Shown: piece after piece, positions 17,277-27,800 of the stretch
Layout: each line of letters begins with the position of its first letter
Position numbering within the stretch: position 1 is the first letter of the stretch
Assembly: GCF_036013915.1 (NCBI RefSeq)
Contig: NZ_CP107899.1
Span: 7,592,001-7,656,000, forward strand
Direction of reading: 5' to 3'
Length of the DNA stretch: 64,000 nt
DNA from: Streptomyces sp. NBC_00464
GTDB taxonomy: Bacteria; Actinomycetota; Actinomycetes; Streptomycetales; Streptomycetaceae
Made by a program: the position numbers and the translations under genes
Notes under the pieces: generated by a model
Told to the model about the DNA's origin: nothing
What the model saw: only the letters and a program-made list of their open reading frames with translations
Databases searched by the model: none

Positions 17277-18170
17277 ATGTCGATCGACACCCGCCCCATG
17301 GCACGCCCCACGTCGCCCGTGACCCGGAGCCGGCTTGCCGCCGCCCGGCGCCGCAGGAAGTGGGGCAACCCACTGGCCGGCCTCGGCTCGATGGTCTGGC
17401 TCGTGCTCGTGCTCGTCCCGCTCTACACGCTGATCTCCTCGTCGCTCATGCGCCAGGACGAGGCGCTGAACGGCGATCCGCTGGCCGTCCCGACCAGCCC
17501 CACGCTCGACAACTACCGCACCGTGCTGGACAGCGGCTTCTCCACGATGCTCACCAACACCGCGATCGTCGCGGTGTCCACCGTGGTCATCGTGCTCGCC
17601 CTCGCGGTGCCCGTCGCCTATGTCGCGGTACGGACCCGGAGCCGGCTCTCCTCGCTCGCCTTCCGGACCTTCCTGCTCGGCGTCGCGATCCCCGCGCAGG
17701 CGGTGATCGTGCCGCTCTACCTGCTCATCAGCAAGATGGGTCTGTACGACAGCCTGCCGGCGATCATCCTGCCGACCGCGGCGTTCGCGATGCCGGTCGC
17801 GGTGCTGATCCTCAGCGGCACCATGCGTGACGTGTCCGAGGAGATGTACGAGGCGATGGCGCTCGACGGCGCGACGCCGCTGCGGATGCTGTGGCAGCTG
17901 GCGATCCCGATGTCCAAGGGCGGCATCAGCACGGTGGCCATCTACACGGCCCTCCAGGCGTGGAACGGCTTCCTGTTCCCGCTGATCCTGACCCAGTCGG
18001 AGGAGAACCGCGTGCTGACGCTGGGTCTCTTCAACTTCATGTCCCAGTTCGGGATGAACATCCCTGCCGTGCTGGCCGCGATCGTGCTCTCCGTCGTGCC
18101 GATCTTCGCCGTGTACCTCGTGGCACGGAAGGCGCTGGTCAACGGACTGATGGGGGTGGGCGGCAAGTAG
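17277..18170 (+). CDS. bxlG: Sugar ABC transporter permease (MalG type)
   Basis: 297 aa, starting 4 bp after the preceding permease stop. Six membrane segments; EAA loop EMYEAMALDGATPLRMLWQLAIP at about 182-205; and the MalG-type late helix WNGFLFPLILTQSEENRVLTLGL. It is the second half of the importer, in one operon with the SBP and the GH3 enzyme that follows 51 bp downstream. Confidence 0.93.
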   Translation: MSIDTRPMARPTSPVTRSRLAAARRRRKWGNPLAGLGSMVWLVLVLVPLYTLISSSLMRQDEALNGDPLAVPTSPTLDNYRTVLDSGFSTMLTNTAIVAVSTVVIVLALAVPVAYVAVRTRSRLSSLAFRTFLLGVAIPAQAVIVPLYLLISKMGLYDSLPAIILPTAAFAMPVAVLILSGTMRDVSEEMYEAMALDGATPLRMLWQLAIPMSKGGISTVAIYTALQAWNGFLFPLILTQSEENRVLTLGLFNFMSQFGMNIPAVLAAIVLSVVPIFAVYLVARKALVNGLMGVGGK

Positions 18171-18221
18171 CGCCTCGATGCCGCCCGTACCACCGCACTC
18201 TTGAGAGGAATCCCTGCCGCC

Positions 18222-20636
18222 ATGGCAATCCCCCCTGTCCCGCACGCCCGCAGGACCGAAACGGCCCCGGCCGTCGACGGCCCCTGGCGCGATCCCTCCC
18301 TCACCCCGGAGGAACGGGTGGCCGACCTGGTCCCCCGGATGACCCTGGAGGAGAAGGCCGCCCAGCTGTACGGAATCTGGGTGGGCGCCGACGCCGACGG
18401 CGACGGGGTCGCCCCGCACCAGAACGACATGGTCGACCCGGTGGACTGGGACGACCTGACCACCCGTGGCCTCGGCCAGCTCACCCGGCCCTTCGGCACC
18501 GCCCCCGTCGACCCCGGTGTCGGCGCCCTCGCCCTGGCCCGCGCCCAGGGCCGGATCGCCGAGGCCGGCCGCTTCGGCATCCCGGCCCTCGCCCACGAGG
18601 AGTGCCTGGCCGGCTTCACCGCCTGGGGCGCCACCGCCTACCCCGTCCCCCTGTCGTGGGGCGCGGCCTGGAATCCGGAGCTGGTCGCCGAGATGGCCCA
18701 CCGGATCGGCGCCGACATGCGGGCCGTCGGCGTCCACCAGGGGCTCGCGCCCGTCCTGGACGTGGCACGCGACCTGCGCTGGGGCCGGGTCGAGGAGACC
18801 ATCGGTGAGGACCCCTATCTGGTGGCCACCATCGGTACCGCTTACGTCCGCGGACTGGAGTCCGCCGGGATCATCTCCACGCTCAAGCACTTCGCCGGGT
18901 ACTCGGCTTCCGCCGGTGCCCGCAACCTCTCACCGGTACGGGCCGGGGCCCGTGAGATGGCGGACGTGATCCTGCCACCCTTCGAGATGGCCCTGCTGGA
19001 GGGCGGGGCGCGTTCGGTGATGCACTCGTACGCCGAGATCGACGGCGTGCCCGCGGCCGCCGACCCGGCCCTGCTCACCGGTCTCCTCAGGGACACGTGG
19101 GGATTCAGCGGGACCGTCGTCGCCGACTACTTCGGCATCGGCTTCCTGGAGACGCTGCACAAGGTCGCCGCCGACCGTGCGGACGCCGCCCGGCTCGCCC
19201 TGGGAGCCGGCGTCGACGTGGAACTGCCCACCGTCCGCAGCTACGGTGACGTCCTCGTCGCCGCCGTACGGGACGGGGCGGTGGACGAGGCGCTCGTCGA
19301 CCGGGCCCTGCACCGCGTCCTGCTCCAGAAGTGCGAAATCGGACTGCTCGACCCGGACTGGTCGCCGCTGCCTGCCGCCCTGAAGGGCGCCGACCCCGAG
19401 GAGGCCCGCGACACCGTCGACCTCGACCCCCCGGAGAACCGGGCCCTGGCCCGGGAGCTCGCCGAGCAGGCCTGTGTGCTGCTCGCCAACCCCGGCGGCA
19501 CTCTGCCGCTGGGGGACGCAGGGCGGATCGCCGTGGTCGGGCCCCGTGCGGACGACGCACTGGCCATGCTCGGCTGCTACTCCTTCCCCAGTCATGTCGG
19601 CGTCTCGCACCCCGAGTTCGAGAGGGGGATCGATGTGCCGACGGTGCTGGAGTCGCTGCGCGGGGAGTTCCCCGGCTCCGGCGTCGACTTCGCCGCCGGC
19701 TGCGAGGTGGACGGCACGGACACCTCCGGGTTCGCGGACGCCGTCCGCCTGGCCCGGGGCGCCGATGTCTGCGTCGCCGTGCTCGGTGACCGGGCCGGTC
19801 TCTTCGGCCGCGGCACGTCCGGCGAGGGCTGCGACGCGGCCGATCTGTCGCTGCCCGGCGTGCAGGGCGAGCTCCTCGACGCCCTGCTCGCCACGGGTAC
19901 CCCGGTGGTCCTGGTGCTGCTGACGGGCCGCCCGTACGGGCTGGGACGCTGGGCGGACCGGACGGCGGCCGTCGTGCAGGCCTTCTTCCCGGGGGAGGAA
20001 GGCGGTCCGGCGCTGGCGGGCGTGCTCTCCGGCCGGGTCAACCCCTCCGGCCGGCTGCCGGTGAGCGTGCCGCAGGGGCCGGGTGGTCAGCCGTGGACGT
20101 ATCTGCAGCCGCCGCTGGGGCTGGTGAGCGGGGTCAGCAACCTGGACCCGACACCGCTCTATCCCTTCGGGCACGGCCTGTCGTACACCACCTTCGACTG
20201 GGAGCAGGGCGATCCCGCCCCGGCCGGGATCCCCACCGACGGCTCCACCGACGTCGAGGTCACGGTCCGCAACACCGGGGAGCGCGAGGGCGCCGAAGTG
20301 GTGCAGCTCTACCTCCACGACCCGGTGGCCCAGACGACCCGGCCGCAGGCACGGCTGATCGGCTACGCAAGGGTCCCGCTCGCCGCCGGCGAGGCGGCCA
20401 GGGTCCGGTTCCGCTTCCACGCGGATCTGGCGTCCTTCACCGGCATCGGCGGCCGTCGTGTCGTCGAGCCCGGAGAGCTCGAACTGCGCCTCGCCGCCTC
20501 CAGCGACACGGCCGACATCCGCCGGACCCTGCGGCTCCGGCTCACCGGCCCCGAGCGCATCGTCGACCACCGTCGACAGCTCGTCTGCGGCACTTCGGTC
20601 GAGCCCGCCCCCGTGCCGGAGCCGGCCGCGCGCTGA
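18222..20636 (+). CDS. bxlA: GH3 beta-xylosidase/beta-glucosidase
   Basis: 804 aa, start ATG at 18222 with GAGAGGAA upstream. There is no signal peptide, so it acts on imported disaccharides in the cytoplasm. The GH3 N-terminal barrel runs over 30-370: PALAHEECLAGF, LAPVLDVARDLRWGRVEETIGEDPYL, TLKHFAGYSAS (substrate-binding KH) and the nucleophile D302 in VVADYFGIGFL. The alpha/beta sandwich domain (400-620) contains GEGCDAADLSLPGVQ, and a C-terminal FnIII-like domain (670-790) contains YPFGHGLSYTTF. It is the last gene of the bxlEFGA operon and releases xylose from xylobiose or xylo-oligosaccharides. A 14-bp stem terminator follows. Confidence 0.93.
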   Translation: MAIPPVPHARRTETAPAVDGPWRDPSLTPEERVADLVPRMTLEEKAAQLYGIWVGADADGDGVAPHQNDMVDPVDWDDLTTRGLGQLTRPFGTAPVDPGVGALALARAQGRIAEAGRFGIPALAHEECLAGFTAWGATAYPVPLSWGAAWNPELVAEMAHRIGADMRAVGVHQGLAPVLDVARDLRWGRVEETIGEDPYLVATIGTAYVRGLESAGIISTLKHFAGYSASAGARNLSPVRAGAREMADVILPPFEMALLEGGARSVMHSYAEIDGVPAAADPALLTGLLRDTWGFSGTVVADYFGIGFLETLHKVAADRADAARLALGAGVDVELPTVRSYGDVLVAAVRDGAVDEALVDRALHRVLLQKCEIGLLDPDWSPLPAALKGADPEEARDTVDLDPPENRALARELAEQACVLLANPGGTLPLGDAGRIAVVGPRADDALAMLGCYSFPSHVGVSHPEFERGIDVPTVLESLRGEFPGSGVDFAAGCEVDGTDTSGFADAVRLARGADVCVAVLGDRAGLFGRGTSGEGCDAADLSLPGVQGELLDALLATGTPVVLVLLTGRPYGLGRWADRTAAVVQAFFPGEEGGPALAGVLSGRVNPSGRLPVSVPQGPGGQPWTYLQPPLGLVSGVSNLDPTPLYPFGHGLSYTTFDWEQGDPAPAGIPTDGSTDVEVTVRNTGEREGAEVVQLYLHDPVAQTTRPQARLIGYARVPLAAGEAARVRFRFHADLASFTGIGGRRVVEPGELELRLAASSDTADIRRTLRLRLTGPERIVDHRRQLVCGTSVEPAPVPEPAAR

Positions 20637-20670
20637 CCCGTACCGCCCGCACAGCCGCACCATCCCTCTC

Positions 20671-20723
20671 GTGAACCTCCCCGCCGCCACTACGGTCTCC
20701 CCGTCGGATGCGGGGAGGTTCAC
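20671..20723 (+). terminator. Terminator of the bxlEFGA operon
   Basis: GTGAACCTCCCCGC (20671-20684) pairs perfectly with GCGGGGAGGTTCAC (20710-20723) around a 25-nt loop. The final base is the first base of the xylanase operator CGAAACTTTCG, so terminator and operator are fused back to back. Confidence 0.8.
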
Positions 20724-20733
20724 GAAACTTTCG
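20723..20733. promoter_or_regulatory. CGAA-N3-TTCG operator before GH10 xylanase
   Basis: CGAAACTTTCG, a perfect palindrome around one base, lies 76 bp upstream of the xylanase ATG. It matches the site before bxlE (CGAAACATTCG) and the GAAA-N-TTTC motif known upstream of Streptomyces xylanase genes. It is the likely binding site for the LacI regulator at 13820-14878. Confidence 0.75.
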
Positions 20734-20808
20734 AAGCATCTTCATCGAATGCGCGTCGATCCCGGCACCCAGGTTCCGGGGGAGACGCGCCCACCGAAGG
20801 GATATGTC

Positions 20809-21906
20809 ATGCGCAAGACAGCCCAGGCCGCCATGATCGGCACCGCCGCCGCGGCCCTGCTCGTCTCCTCCTTCACTCTCAGCGCCTCGGCCGCACCGGA
20901 ACACTCCGGCTCCCACGCGAAGCCCAAGCTCCCCGTCGCCGACACTCTGGGCAGCCTCGGCAAGCGGGCCGACCTGCGCATCGGCACAGCAGTCGACATG
21001 GCGGCCCTGGCCGCCGACGCGCCCTACCGGGCCAAGGCGGCGAGCGAGTTCACCTCCGTCACACCGGAGAACGTCATGAAGTGGGAGGTCGTCGAGAAGG
21101 AGCGCGGCACCTACGACTGGGCCGCCGCCGACGAACTGGTCGACTTCGCCGGAGCCAACGGACAGCTGGTGCGCGGCCACACCCTGCTCTGGCACAACCA
21201 GCTGCCCGCCTGGCTCACCGAGGGCGACTTCGGCGCCGACGAGCTGCGCGCGGTCCTGCGCAAGCACATCACCGACGAGGCCGGCCACTTCAAGGGCCGG
21301 ATCTGGCAGTGGGACGTCGTCAACGAGGCCTTCAACGACGACGGGACCCTGCGCGACAGCATCTGGCTGCAGAAGCTCGGCCCCGGCTACATCGCGGACG
21401 CCTTCCGCTGGGCCCACCAGGCCGACCCCAAGGCCAAGCTCTTCATCAACGACTACAACATCGAAGGCGTCAACGCGAAGAGCACCGCGCTCTACGACCT
21501 GGTCGTGGAGCTGCGCAAGCAGCACGTACCGATCGACGGTGTCGGCATCCAGGGGCACCTCTCCGTCCAGTACAACGCCCCGCACGACATCGCCGACAAC
21601 ATGAAGCGGTTCGACGACCTCGGCCTGGAGACCGCGATCACCGAGGCCGACGTCCGCATCCCGATGCCCTCCGACAGCACCAAGCAGGAGGCCCAGGCCG
21701 AGGGCTACGACGTGCTGCTGCGCGGCTGCCTGCTCACCCGTCGCTGCACCGACTTCACCGTGTGGGGCTTCACCGACACGTACTCGTGGGTGCCCGACAC
21801 CTTCGAGGGCGAGGGCGCGGCCAACCTCTTCGACGAGAACTACGCGGCCAAGCCCGCCTACAGCGCCCTGCGCGACGACCTGAAGCTCGCCGCGGGCCGG
21901 GACTGA
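20809..21906 (+). CDS. Secreted GH10 endo-1,4-beta-xylanase
   Basis: 365 aa, start ATG with GAAGGGA 7 nt upstream. The signal peptide (about 1-29) ends ASA-AP. The GH10 barrel spans 50-360: acid/base E173 in WDVVNEAFND, nucleophile E279 in ETAITEADVRIP, and the substrate-binding segments HTLLWHNQLPAW and FINDYNIEG. There is no carbohydrate-binding module and no linker, so this is a minimal xylanase of ~34 kDa when mature. It cuts the xylan backbone outside the cell, producing xylobiose and aldouronic oligomers for the bxl importer and the GH115 enzyme. Confidence 0.97.
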   Translation: MRKTAQAAMIGTAAAALLVSSFTLSASAAPEHSGSHAKPKLPVADTLGSLGKRADLRIGTAVDMAALAADAPYRAKAASEFTSVTPENVMKWEVVEKERGTYDWAAADELVDFAGANGQLVRGHTLLWHNQLPAWLTEGDFGADELRAVLRKHITDEAGHFKGRIWQWDVVNEAFNDDGTLRDSIWLQKLGPGYIADAFRWAHQADPKAKLFINDYNIEGVNAKSTALYDLVVELRKQHVPIDGVGIQGHLSVQYNAPHDIADNMKRFDDLGLETAITEADVRIPMPSDSTKQEAQAEGYDVLLRGCLLTRRCTDFTVWGFTDTYSWVPDTFEGEGAANLFDENYAAKPAYSALRDDLKLAAGRD

Positions 21907-21929
21907 CCGCTCACGGGAAGGGCATCGGT

Positions 21930-23198
21930 ATGACGAACGGCCTCCGGATCACCGGAGTGAGAATCACCCCCGTGGCCTTCCGGGACCCGGCGCTGCTGAA
22001 CGCCGTCGGCGTGCACGAACCCTACGCACTGCGCGCGATCGTCGAGGTCGACACCGGCGAAGGGCTCGTCGGCCTCGGCGAGACCTACGCCGACGAGGGC
22101 CATCTGCGCCGCCTGCGGGCGGCCGCGGACGCCCTCACCGGGATGGACGCGTACGCACTCGGCGCCATGCACCGCAAGGTGGCCGAGGCCCTCGCCGGGG
22201 ACGACGGCACCGGCGGCTCGGGACTCACCGGGATGATCACCACCAGCAGTGCCGTCGACCGGGTCTTCTCCCCGTTCGAGGTCGCCTGTCTGGACCTCCA
22301 GGGGAAGGCCGCCGGCCGCCCGGTCAGCGATCTGCTGGGCGGTGCGGTGCGGGACTCCGTCCCGTTCAGCGCCTACCTCTTCTACAAATGGGCCGGGCAC
22401 CCCGGCGCCGAACCCGACGACTGGGGCGCGGCGCTGGACCCGGACGCCGTCGTCGCCCAGGCCCGGCGAATGATCACCCAGTACGGATTCACGGCGGTCA
22501 AGCTCAAGGGCGGCGTCAGGCCGCCCGAGGAGGAGATCGAGGCAGTCCTCGCCCTGCGCGAGGCCTTCCCCGGGGTGCCGCTCAGGCTCGATCCCAACGC
22601 GGCCTGGAGCGTGCCGACTTCGGTCGCGGTGGCCCGCCGGCTGGAGGGGGTCCTCGAATACCTGGAGGACCCCACCCCCGGACTCTCGGGCATGGCGGAG
22701 GTGGCACGGCAGACCCCGATCCCGCTCGCCACCAACATGTGCGTCGTCGCCTTCGACCATCTGGCGCCCGCCGTGGAGCAGGGCGCCGTGCAGGTGGTGC
22801 TCTCCGACCACCACTACTGGGGCGGTCTGCACCGCTCGAAACTGCTCTCCGGAATCTGCGACACCTTCGGCATGGGGCTGTCCATGCACTCCAACTCCCA
22901 CCTCGGCATCAGCCTGGCCGCGATGACCCACCTGGCAGCCGCCACACCCCATCTCACCTACGCCTGTGACACCCACTGGCCGTGGAAGACGGAGGAGGTC
23001 GTCGAGCCCGGCGTGCTCGAATTCATCGACGGGTCGGTCCGGGTCCCCCAGGGGCCGGGGCTGGGTGTGGAGCTCGACCGTGACGCACTGGCCCGGCTGC
23101 ACGAGCAGTACCTCGCCTGCGGTCTGCGCAACCGGGACGACACCGGCTACATGCGGCGGATCGACCCGGACTACGAGAAGAAGTCACCGCGCTGGTGA
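21930..23198 (+). CDS. Enolase-superfamily acid-sugar dehydratase (glucarate dehydratase-like)
   Basis: 422 aa, start ATG with GGGAAGGG upstream, 23 bp after the xylanase stop (likely co-transcribed). It has the glucarate-dehydratase subgroup layout: KLKGG (catalytic Lys), metal ligands in RLDPNAAW, EDPTPGL and LATNMCV, SDHHYWGG, and the catalytic His region MHSNSHLG. It abstracts the proton next to a sugar-acid carboxylate and eliminates water. Beside GH115 it probably degrades (methyl)glucuronate-derived acids. A uronate dehydrogenase, needed to make glucarate from glucuronate, is not in the window. Confidence 0.88.
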   Translation: MTNGLRITGVRITPVAFRDPALLNAVGVHEPYALRAIVEVDTGEGLVGLGETYADEGHLRRLRAAADALTGMDAYALGAMHRKVAEALAGDDGTGGSGLTGMITTSSAVDRVFSPFEVACLDLQGKAAGRPVSDLLGGAVRDSVPFSAYLFYKWAGHPGAEPDDWGAALDPDAVVAQARRMITQYGFTAVKLKGGVRPPEEEIEAVLALREAFPGVPLRLDPNAAWSVPTSVAVARRLEGVLEYLEDPTPGLSGMAEVARQTPIPLATNMCVVAFDHLAPAVEQGAVQVVLSDHHYWGGLHRSKLLSGICDTFGMGLSMHSNSHLGISLAAMTHLAAATPHLTYACDTHWPWKTEEVVEPGVLEFIDGSVRVPQGPGLGVELDRDALARLHEQYLACGLRNRDDTGYMRRIDPDYEKKSPRW

Positions 23199-23273
23199 CC
23201 CCCGCCGCGGAACCCCGCCGTCGGCTCCGCGGCCCCAGCTCCGTCCCCCTTCACAGGACATCGAGGATCTCTC

Positions 23274-24806
23274 ATGGCCCCTCTCGACTGGGCCGCCCTG
23301 GGCGGCTACTTCCTGGTGATGCTGCTCATCGGTCTCTGGTCGCACAAGCGCGTCGGTGACGTCAGCGACTACTTCACCGGTGGCGGCCGGATGCCCTGGT
23401 GGCTGTCCGGCATCTCCCACCACATGTCCGGCTACAGCGCCGCCGTGTTCGTCGCCTACGCGGCCATCGCCTACAGCTACGGCATCACCGTCTACGTCTG
23501 GGCGTTCCTGCCGCTCGCCCTCGGCACCGGCGTCGGCGCCTGGCTCTTCGCCCCGCGCTGGAACCGGCTGCGGCAGCGGTACGCCGTCGCCTCGCCGCTG
23601 GAGTACCTGGCCAAGCGGTACAACGTCCCCACCCAGCAGGCGCTCGCCTGGAGCGGCGCCCTGCTCAAGGTTTTCGACGTCGCCGCGAAATGGGCGTCGG
23701 TGGCGGTCCTGCTCAACGTGTTCACCGGTATGTCCATGACGGCCGGCATCCTGATCACCGGCGTGGTCACGCTGCTGTACTGCACGGTCGGCGGACTGTG
23801 GGCCGACGCGCTCACCGACTTCGGCCAGTTCATCATCCAGGGCTTCGCGGCCCTGGCCATGGTCTGGGTCGTGCTCGACCGGCTCGGCGACGGCATATCC
23901 GGCCTCGGCACCATCTGGCACCGGCTGCCGGAGGGGCACGGCCACCCGCTCGTCGGTCCGTACACCGCCACCTTCCTCGGCGCCTACGTCGTCGTGAAGC
24001 TCTTCGAGTACAACGGCGGCATGTGGAACCTGGCCCAGCGCTACATGGCCACCGACACCCCGAAGGCCGCCCGCCGTTCGGCCGGACTCTCCGCCGTGCT
24101 GTACGTGGTGTGGCCCGCGGTCCTGCTGTTCCCGCCGCTCGCCGCGGCGGTGCTGCTGCCGGACATCACCGACCCGCAGAAGGTCTACGCGCTGATGGCC
24201 CAGTCGTATCTGCCGGCGGGCCTGGTGGGGCTGACCCTGGCGGGGATGTTCTCCCACACGATGGCCATGGCATCCTCCGACGCCAACGCGGTCTCCGCCG
24301 TCGTCACCCGCGACATCATCCCGGCGCTCGTGCGCGGCGCCAGGAACCTGCCCCCGGCGACGGGGCTGCTCATCGCCCGGGTCTGCACGGTCGTCTTCAT
24401 CACCATCAGCATGGTCGTCGCCATCGAAGCCGATCACTTCGGCGGGGTGCTGGGCATCATCGTCGGCCTGGTCGCCGCCGTGATGGGGCCGATCTCCATT
24501 CCGATGCTGCTCGGACTGCTGCCCCTGTTCTGCCGGTGCGGCCCACGGGCGGCGCTGTCCTCCTGGGGGCTCGGGCTGCTCGGCTACGTCCTGGTGAAGT
24601 TCGTCCTCGACAGCTCCGACCAGACCCTGGTCATCGTCACCCCGCTGGTGACCTCGCTGGTGGTGTACGTCGTCGTCGGGCTGGTCGCCCCCGAACCCGA
24701 CGCGACGGCCGACGCGATCACCGCCGCGGTCTCGGGCCCCGACGGAGACGACGAGCCGGCCGTGGTGGCGCAGCCGCAGCCCGTGGTGCCCGGCTCCACC
24801 GGCTGA
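23274..24806 (+). CDS. Sodium:solute symporter (SSS family)
   Basis: 510 aa, start ATG with GAGGA 7 nt upstream, 75 bp after the dehydratase. About 13 hydrophobic segments; the N-terminal SSS signature DVSDYFTGGGRMPWWLSGISHHMSGYSAAVFV is typical of the SglT-like carbohydrate branch, and SHTMAMASSDANAVSAVVTRDI is the sodium-site helix region. It presumably imports the sugar acid or monosaccharide released by the flanking GH115 enzyme. The acidic/Pro-rich C-tail is cytoplasmic. Substrate is inferred only from context. Confidence 0.9.
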   Translation: MAPLDWAALGGYFLVMLLIGLWSHKRVGDVSDYFTGGGRMPWWLSGISHHMSGYSAAVFVAYAAIAYSYGITVYVWAFLPLALGTGVGAWLFAPRWNRLRQRYAVASPLEYLAKRYNVPTQQALAWSGALLKVFDVAAKWASVAVLLNVFTGMSMTAGILITGVVTLLYCTVGGLWADALTDFGQFIIQGFAALAMVWVVLDRLGDGISGLGTIWHRLPEGHGHPLVGPYTATFLGAYVVVKLFEYNGGMWNLAQRYMATDTPKAARRSAGLSAVLYVVWPAVLLFPPLAAAVLLPDITDPQKVYALMAQSYLPAGLVGLTLAGMFSHTMAMASSDANAVSAVVTRDIIPALVRGARNLPPATGLLIARVCTVVFITISMVVAIEADHFGGVLGIIVGLVAAVMGPISIPMLLGLLPLFCRCGPRAALSSWGLGLLGYVLVKFVLDSSDQTLVIVTPLVTSLVVYVVVGLVAPEPDATADAITAAVSGPDGDDEPAVVAQPQPVVPGSTG

Positions 24807-24889
24807 CCCGGGCCCGGCCCGTTCCGGACAACTGTTCCGGGCGCCCATCCACCCAATTTGTCATGAATGTGAACAAATAGGAGAGCAGT

Positions 24890-27800
24890 ATGGACGACAA
24901 CGTCCCGCAGTACACCGGCCGCAGAAAGGTGCTGGGTCTCGGGCTGGGTCTCACCGCACTCACCGCGACCCCCCTCGGCTCCCTCCTCGGTCTGGCCACC
25001 GAGGCGTCCGCGAGCGGCCATGGCCCTGCGGTGCGGCCGACCGACCCCGGCGCGTACATCTCGTTCACACCCCGGCGCGGCAGCTTCGCACTCGTCAGGA
25101 ACGGGCGCGCGGCCCCGATCCTGGTCAGCGACCGCGACTGGGCCGGCGTCGTCCGGGTGGCCGGAGACCTCCGGAGCGACATCGAACGGGTCACCGGCGT
25201 CCGCCCCGAGCTCTCGCACGGCGCGGCACCCAAGGGCGACGAGATCACGATCATCGGCACCGTGGGCCGCAGCCCGCTGATCGACGGACTCATCGCCCGG
25301 GGCAGGCTCGACGTCTCCGCGATCCGGGGCAAGTGGGAGACCAGCCTCCAGACCGTCGTCGACAAGCCGATGCCCGGGGTGGAGCGCGCACTTGTGATCG
25401 CGGGCAGCGATCAGCGGGGCACGATCTTCGGTACGTACGACGTCTCGCGCGGCATCGGTGTCTCGCCCTGGTACTGGTGGGACGACGTCACCCCCGTACA
25501 CCGGGACGAGATCCATGTCCTGCCCGGCCGGCACACCCAGGGCACCCCGGCCGTGAAGTACCGCGGTTTCTTCATCAACGACGAGAACCCGGCGCTCGGC
25601 ACCTGGGCCCCCGCCTACTTCGGCCCCGGCAAGGCGCCCGGCTTCGAGGGAGGCTTCAACGCCGACTTCTACGCCAGGATCTTCGAGGTGATGCTGCGCC
25701 TCAAGGCCAACTACCTCTGGCCCGCCGTCTGGGGACGGGCGTTCGCCGAGGACGACCCGCTCAACCACGCCACGGCCAAGGCGTACGGCGTCGTCATGGG
25801 CACCTCGCACGAGGCCCCCATGATGCGCGGCATCGAGGAGTGGAACCGGCACGCGGTCGCGGCGGTACGCGACAGTGCGGGCACCATCACCACCCCCGGC
25901 CACGACCCCTACGGCGGCACCGGCGAGTGGTCCTTCCGTCGCAACGCCGAGGCGATCAAGGCCTACTGGGCCGACGGCATCCGGCGGATGAAGGACGAGG
26001 GCTTCGAGGGTGTCGTCACCCTCGGCATGCGCGGCAACGGCGACGTCAGCCTCCCCGACGGCGACGGCATCGAGCTGATGACCGAGATCATCGCCACCCA
26101 GCGGAAGATCCTGGCCGAGGTCTCCGGCAAGGACGTCACCACGATCCCGCAGGTCTGGACGCTCTACAAGGAGGTCCAGCGCTACTGGGACCGCGGACTG
26201 CGGGTCCCCGACGACGTCACGGTGGTGCTCACCGACGACAACTGGGCCAACATCCGCAAGCTGCCCGACCTCGCCGATGACGTCCGAGAGGGTGGTTACG
26301 GCCTCTACTACCACTTCGACTACGTCGGGGTCGGCCGCAACTACAAGTGGGTGGACACCGCTTCCCTGCCCAACATGTGGGACCAGCTCCACCAGTCCGT
26401 CGCCTACGGCAACCACGGCCTGTGGATCACCAATGTCGGTGACCTCAAGGGCAACGAACTGCCCACGCAGTTCTTCCTGGAGTACGCCTGGAACCCCGAG
26501 CGCTGGACCCTGGACCGGCTGCCGGAGTGGGAGGAGCAGTACGCCCGGCAGAACTTCGGCGAGAAGGAGGCGGCCGCGGTGGCCGGCGTGCTGCGCACGT
26601 ACGCCCGGCTCCAGTCGCGGCGCAAGCCCGAACTGCTCAACCGGAAGATCACCCTCGACCCGGCCAAGGACCCCGCCACGGACAGCTCGGCGATCGTCTA
26701 CGACGACCGGGCGACTCCGTTCAGCATCGTCGACTACCGCGAACTGGAGCGGGTCACCGAGGAATGGCGCACGCTCGGCGCCGAGGCCGAACGGGTCGGG
26801 CGTCGGCTGCCGGCCTCCGCCCAGGACGCCTGGTACGAACTGGTCGGGTACGAGGTGCGGGCCACCGCCAATCTGTACGCGCTGCGCGCGGCGGAGTTCA
26901 CCAACCTGCACTACGCCGCCCAGGGGCGGGCCCTGACCAACGACCTGGCGGCCGCCGCCGAGGCCCGGCTCGCCGACGACCTGGCCCTGGCCGACCGCTT
27001 CAACAACCGGGTCGCAGGGGGCAAGTGGCAGGGCTTCCAGACCCAGCCGCACATCGACTACGGCGACGTGGAGCGTTACGGCCCGAACGCGCCCTGGCAG
27101 CAGCCCGAGATCAACAACGTCGCGCTCAAGGACGTGCTCTTCCCGGCGGTCAAGCGCATCGACCTGCCGGCCGGCGCCGAGATGGGTGTGGCCGTCGACG
27201 GCTCGGCCGCATGGTGGCCGCACGAGCAGAGCCCGGCTGTGCTGCCGGTCTTCAGCCCGTACCAGAGCCAGCCCGCCCAGTACATCGAGGTGTTCAACCG
27301 GGGCACCGCTCCGTTCGACTACCGCGTGCGCACCGGCGTCTCCTGGCTGACCGCGGACCGCGTCCGGGGCCGGGTCGACCAACAGGACCGGATCACCCTG
27401 CGCGTCGACTGGGACGGGGCCCCGAAGGGGGTCACCGAGGTGTCGGTCACCGTCACCGGGCCGGACGGGGCGGAGGTGGTCGTCAAGGCGGTCGTCGACC
27501 GTCCCGCGCTGTCCCGCTCACGCCTCGACGGCTTCGTCGAGGCCAACGGGTACGTCTCCGTAGAGGCCGACCACTACAGCCGGGCCGTCGACGGCGGCGG
27601 CATCAGCTGGCAGCGCATCCCGGACATCGGCCGGACCGGCGCGGGGATGGAACCCTTCCCGGTCACCGCCGCCCGGCAGACCCCCGGCGGCAACAGCCCG
27701 CGGCTGGAGTACCGGGTCAGCCTGTTCACGACCGGCCCGGTCACCGTCCACGCGTATCTGTCGCCCCGCAACAACCCGCTGCCGACCGACGGACTGACGT

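Noticed and set aside
20458..20808. Starting the xylanase at an upstream in-frame ATG
   Set aside because: This would include part of the GH3 gene, the terminator and the operator. The ATG at 20809 has a ribosome-binding site and a proper signal peptide.
24584..27382. A 932-codon open frame on the minus strand opposite GH115 and the symporter
   Set aside because: High-G+C codon bias of the plus-strand genes leaves the antisense frame free of stops. It has no family motifs and no ribosome-binding site, and the plus strand encodes complete known proteins.
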